A DNA stretch of 43,963 nucleotides from Pseudogracilibacillus sp037892545 (GTDB taxonomy: Bacteria; Bacillota; Bacilli; Bacillales; Amphibacillaceae). This document shows positions 42,816 to 43,963 of this stretch, piece by piece. The position numbers and the translations under genes are program-made. The notes beneath the pieces were generated by a model. It saw only the letters and a list, made by a program, of their open reading frames with translations. It had not been told where the DNA came from and searched no databases. The stretch is taken from NCBI RefSeq assembly GCF_037892545.1, contig NZ_JBBKBG010000022.1, forward strand, positions 1-43,963. The letters are read 5' to 3'. The stretch's first letter is position 1. Each line of letters opens with the position of its first letter.

Positions 42816-43256
42816 ATGCATAAACCGAATAACCTAATTTTAAAATCAACATCTTCTTTAATTGTATTTATTTTATTAGGCTTTGCTGTATACTTACTAT
42901 TGGCTGGACATAATTCTCCTGGTGGAGGGTTCGTTGGTGGATTAACGACGACAGCGGCAGTTTTATTAATGTTCATGGCATATGGAGAAGAACAAGTAAA
43001 TAAAATCATTCGTATTAATTATATCCAGCTCATTCCGTTAGGATTGCTTGTTGCAATTTTAACTGGACTAGGTTCATTATTATTTAATGTCCCGTTTTTA
43101 ACACACACATTTGGCACATTTACAATCCCTTTAGTTGGCGAAGTGGAACTAGCAACGGCGATGTTATTTGACCTTGGTGTCTATTTCACTGTATTCGGTT
43201 CTACCATGACAATTATTTTAACAATTGCTTCAGATAGAGGCTCAGTGAAAGAGTAA
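42816..43256 (+). CDS. MrpB/MnhB-type cation:proton antiporter subunit (orphan)
   Basis: 146 residues with four membrane helices and the family core LLAGHNSPGGGFVGGL near 34-49 and ELATAMLFDLGVYFTVFGSTMTI near the C-terminus. MrpB normally functions only within the seven-subunit Mrp/Mnh Na+/H+ antiporter (MrpA-G), but no other mrp gene is next to it: ccdA is upstream and ccdC 5 bases downstream. AAGGAG is 7 bases before ATG 42816. The role in isolation is unclear; either it partners a distant Mrp locus or is adapted to this locus. Confidence 0.9.
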   Translation: MHKPNNLILKSTSSLIVFILLGFAVYLLLAGHNSPGGGFVGGLTTTAAVLLMFMAYGEEQVNKIIRINYIQLIPLGLLVAILTGLGSLLFNVPFLTHTFGTFTIPLVGEVELATAMLFDLGVYFTVFGSTMTIILTIASDRGSVKE

Positions 43257-43261
43257 GCAAA

Positions 43262-43756
43262 ATGATTGAATCAATTGATCAAACAATTTTAGTTGCAGCC
43301 AGTACAATAGTTGCATTTGGGATGGCGACCATCATGATTTTTGTACGGGCAAAAGCTGCAACAAAGCCAATTACTCCCAAAAAAATTATTTTGCCCCCTG
43401 TCTTCATGAGTACGGGGGCTTTTATGTTTCTTTTTCCGACATTCCGTGTTTCTTTATTAGGGATTGGAGAAGCGGTAATGGTTGGACTATTTTTTTCGAT
43501 TTTTCTTATTAAATTAACAAAATTTGAAATTAGCGAAAAAGATATATATGTAATTCCGTCAAAGGCATTTATCCTGATCTTAATCAGTTTATTAATGATC
43601 CGCATGATCATTAAAATGATTATAGGAAGTGTCATTTCATTTGGAGAAACGAGTGGGATGTTTTTCATACTTGCTTTTACTATGATTTTAACTTGGCGAG
43701 TCGCAATGCTTCGAAAATATTATCAATTGAAAAAAGTTATCGAAAAAGGAATGTAG
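43262..43756 (+). CDS. ccdC: CcdC family membrane protein (DUF1453)
   Basis: 164 residues, five hydrophobic helices. The motifs TPKKIILPPVFMSTGAFMF, RVSLLGIGEAVMVG, YVIPSKAFILIL and FILAFTMILTWRVAMLRKY match CcdC of Bacillus, encoded downstream of ccdA. Its biochemical role in cytochrome c maturation is not established. It starts 5 bases after the mrpB-like gene and ends in a terminator that contains its stop codon. Confidence 0.9.
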   Translation: MIESIDQTILVAASTIVAFGMATIMIFVRAKAATKPITPKKIILPPVFMSTGAFMFLFPTFRVSLLGIGEAVMVGLFFSIFLIKLTKFEISEKDIYVIPSKAFILILISLLMIRMIIKMIIGSVISFGETSGMFFILAFTMILTWRVAMLRKYYQLKKVIEKGM

Positions 43757-43780
43757 CTAAATGCTATGTTCTTTTTTTTT
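43749..43780 (+). terminator. Intrinsic terminator after ccdC
   Basis: GAATGTAGC (43749-43757), loop TAAAT, GCTATGTTC (43763-43771) with two G-U pairs, then nine T. The remaining sequence to the window end (43781-43963) shows no gene. Confidence 0.85.
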
Positions 43781-43963
43781 ATGAAAAGAAACGAAAATAT
43801 CTATAAGTATACTTGCGTTGGAGTGAGAAAAGAAAATGTTATTTTACCACGTTCAAATCTAAAGTAAATCAAGTTTATTTTCCATTGTCATTATCGTTCC
43901 TTTCCATAAATTTAAAAGTGTAAAAGCCTAAATATAAAGGCCGTTTTGAAAATAAGATACAAT

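Noticed and set aside
1..43963. Mobile elements, phage genes, CRISPR repeats, tRNA or rRNA genes
   Set aside because: None seen on either strand; direct repeats such as ACTAGCGT near 39542 and 39566 are too short and isolated to indicate a mobile element.

Overview
The window is a low-GC Gram-positive chromosome segment from a member of the Bacillaceae or a close relative. Evidence: gene order follows the Bacillus subtilis hepS-menG-hepT-ndk-cheR-aro-ypi-qcr-ypj-dapB-mgsA-bshA-cca-birA-pan-aspB-dnaD-nth / ponA-recU region; strong AGGAGG-type ribosome binding sites; frequent GTG/TTG starts; a B-type RNase P RNA; and Firmicute-only families (GpsB, RecU, HepS, BshA, CcdC, YpiB/YpiF). I cannot name the species. 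It is almost entirely conserved core chromosome: no insertion sequence, prophage, CRISPR array, tRNA or rRNA was seen.

Layout. (1) 165-4083: menaquinone side-chain and methylation genes hepS, menG, hepT, then ndk and cheR. (2) 4143-10268: tightly packed aromatic amino-acid genes aroC-aroB-aroH-hisC-tyrA-aroA, with no trp genes between aroH and hisC. (3) 10421-14878: ypiA, ypiB, ypiF and the menaquinol:cytochrome c reductase operon qcrABC. (4) 15150-27012: ypjA, a short ypjB-like remnant, a zinc metallopeptidase, ypjD (MazG-like), dapB, mgsA, bshA, cca, birA, panBCD, tseB/ypmB, aspB, dnaD, nth. (5) 27286-30671, minus strand: ponA and recU. (6) 30893-34466, plus strand: a small unknown, yppE-like, cdd, gpsB, rnpB, rlmL-like methyltransferase and a lipoprotein. 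(7) 34511-38043, minus strand: a Sco copper chaperone, a ba3-type oxidase (subunits I, II and a 48-residue IIa that is easily missed) and a cold-shock protein with a structured leader. (8) 38494-43756, plus strand: thyA, a 55-residue membrane/coiled-coil protein, dfrA, tatA, tatC, ccdA, an orphan mrpB and ccdC.

A functional theme runs through the segment: chorismate synthesis (menaquinone precursor), heptaprenyl side chain and MenG make menaquinone; QcrABC and the ba3 oxidase use it for respiration; TatA/TatC can export the twin-arginine Rieske protein QcrA; CcdA/CcdC support cytochrome c maturation (QcrC); Sco supports CuA assembly. Transcription units are delimited by many clear intrinsic terminators and several good sigma-A-like promoters.

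No obviously novel multi-gene system was found. The most interesting deviations are local: an orphan mrpB between ccdA and ccdC where B. subtilis has ccdB; a ypjB reduced to its membrane ends; two adjacent long inverted repeats in front of thyA; a terminator between tatA and tatC; promoters embedded in upstream terminators; and a possible attenuator-like region downstream of thyA. All were read by eye; no search or folding program was run.
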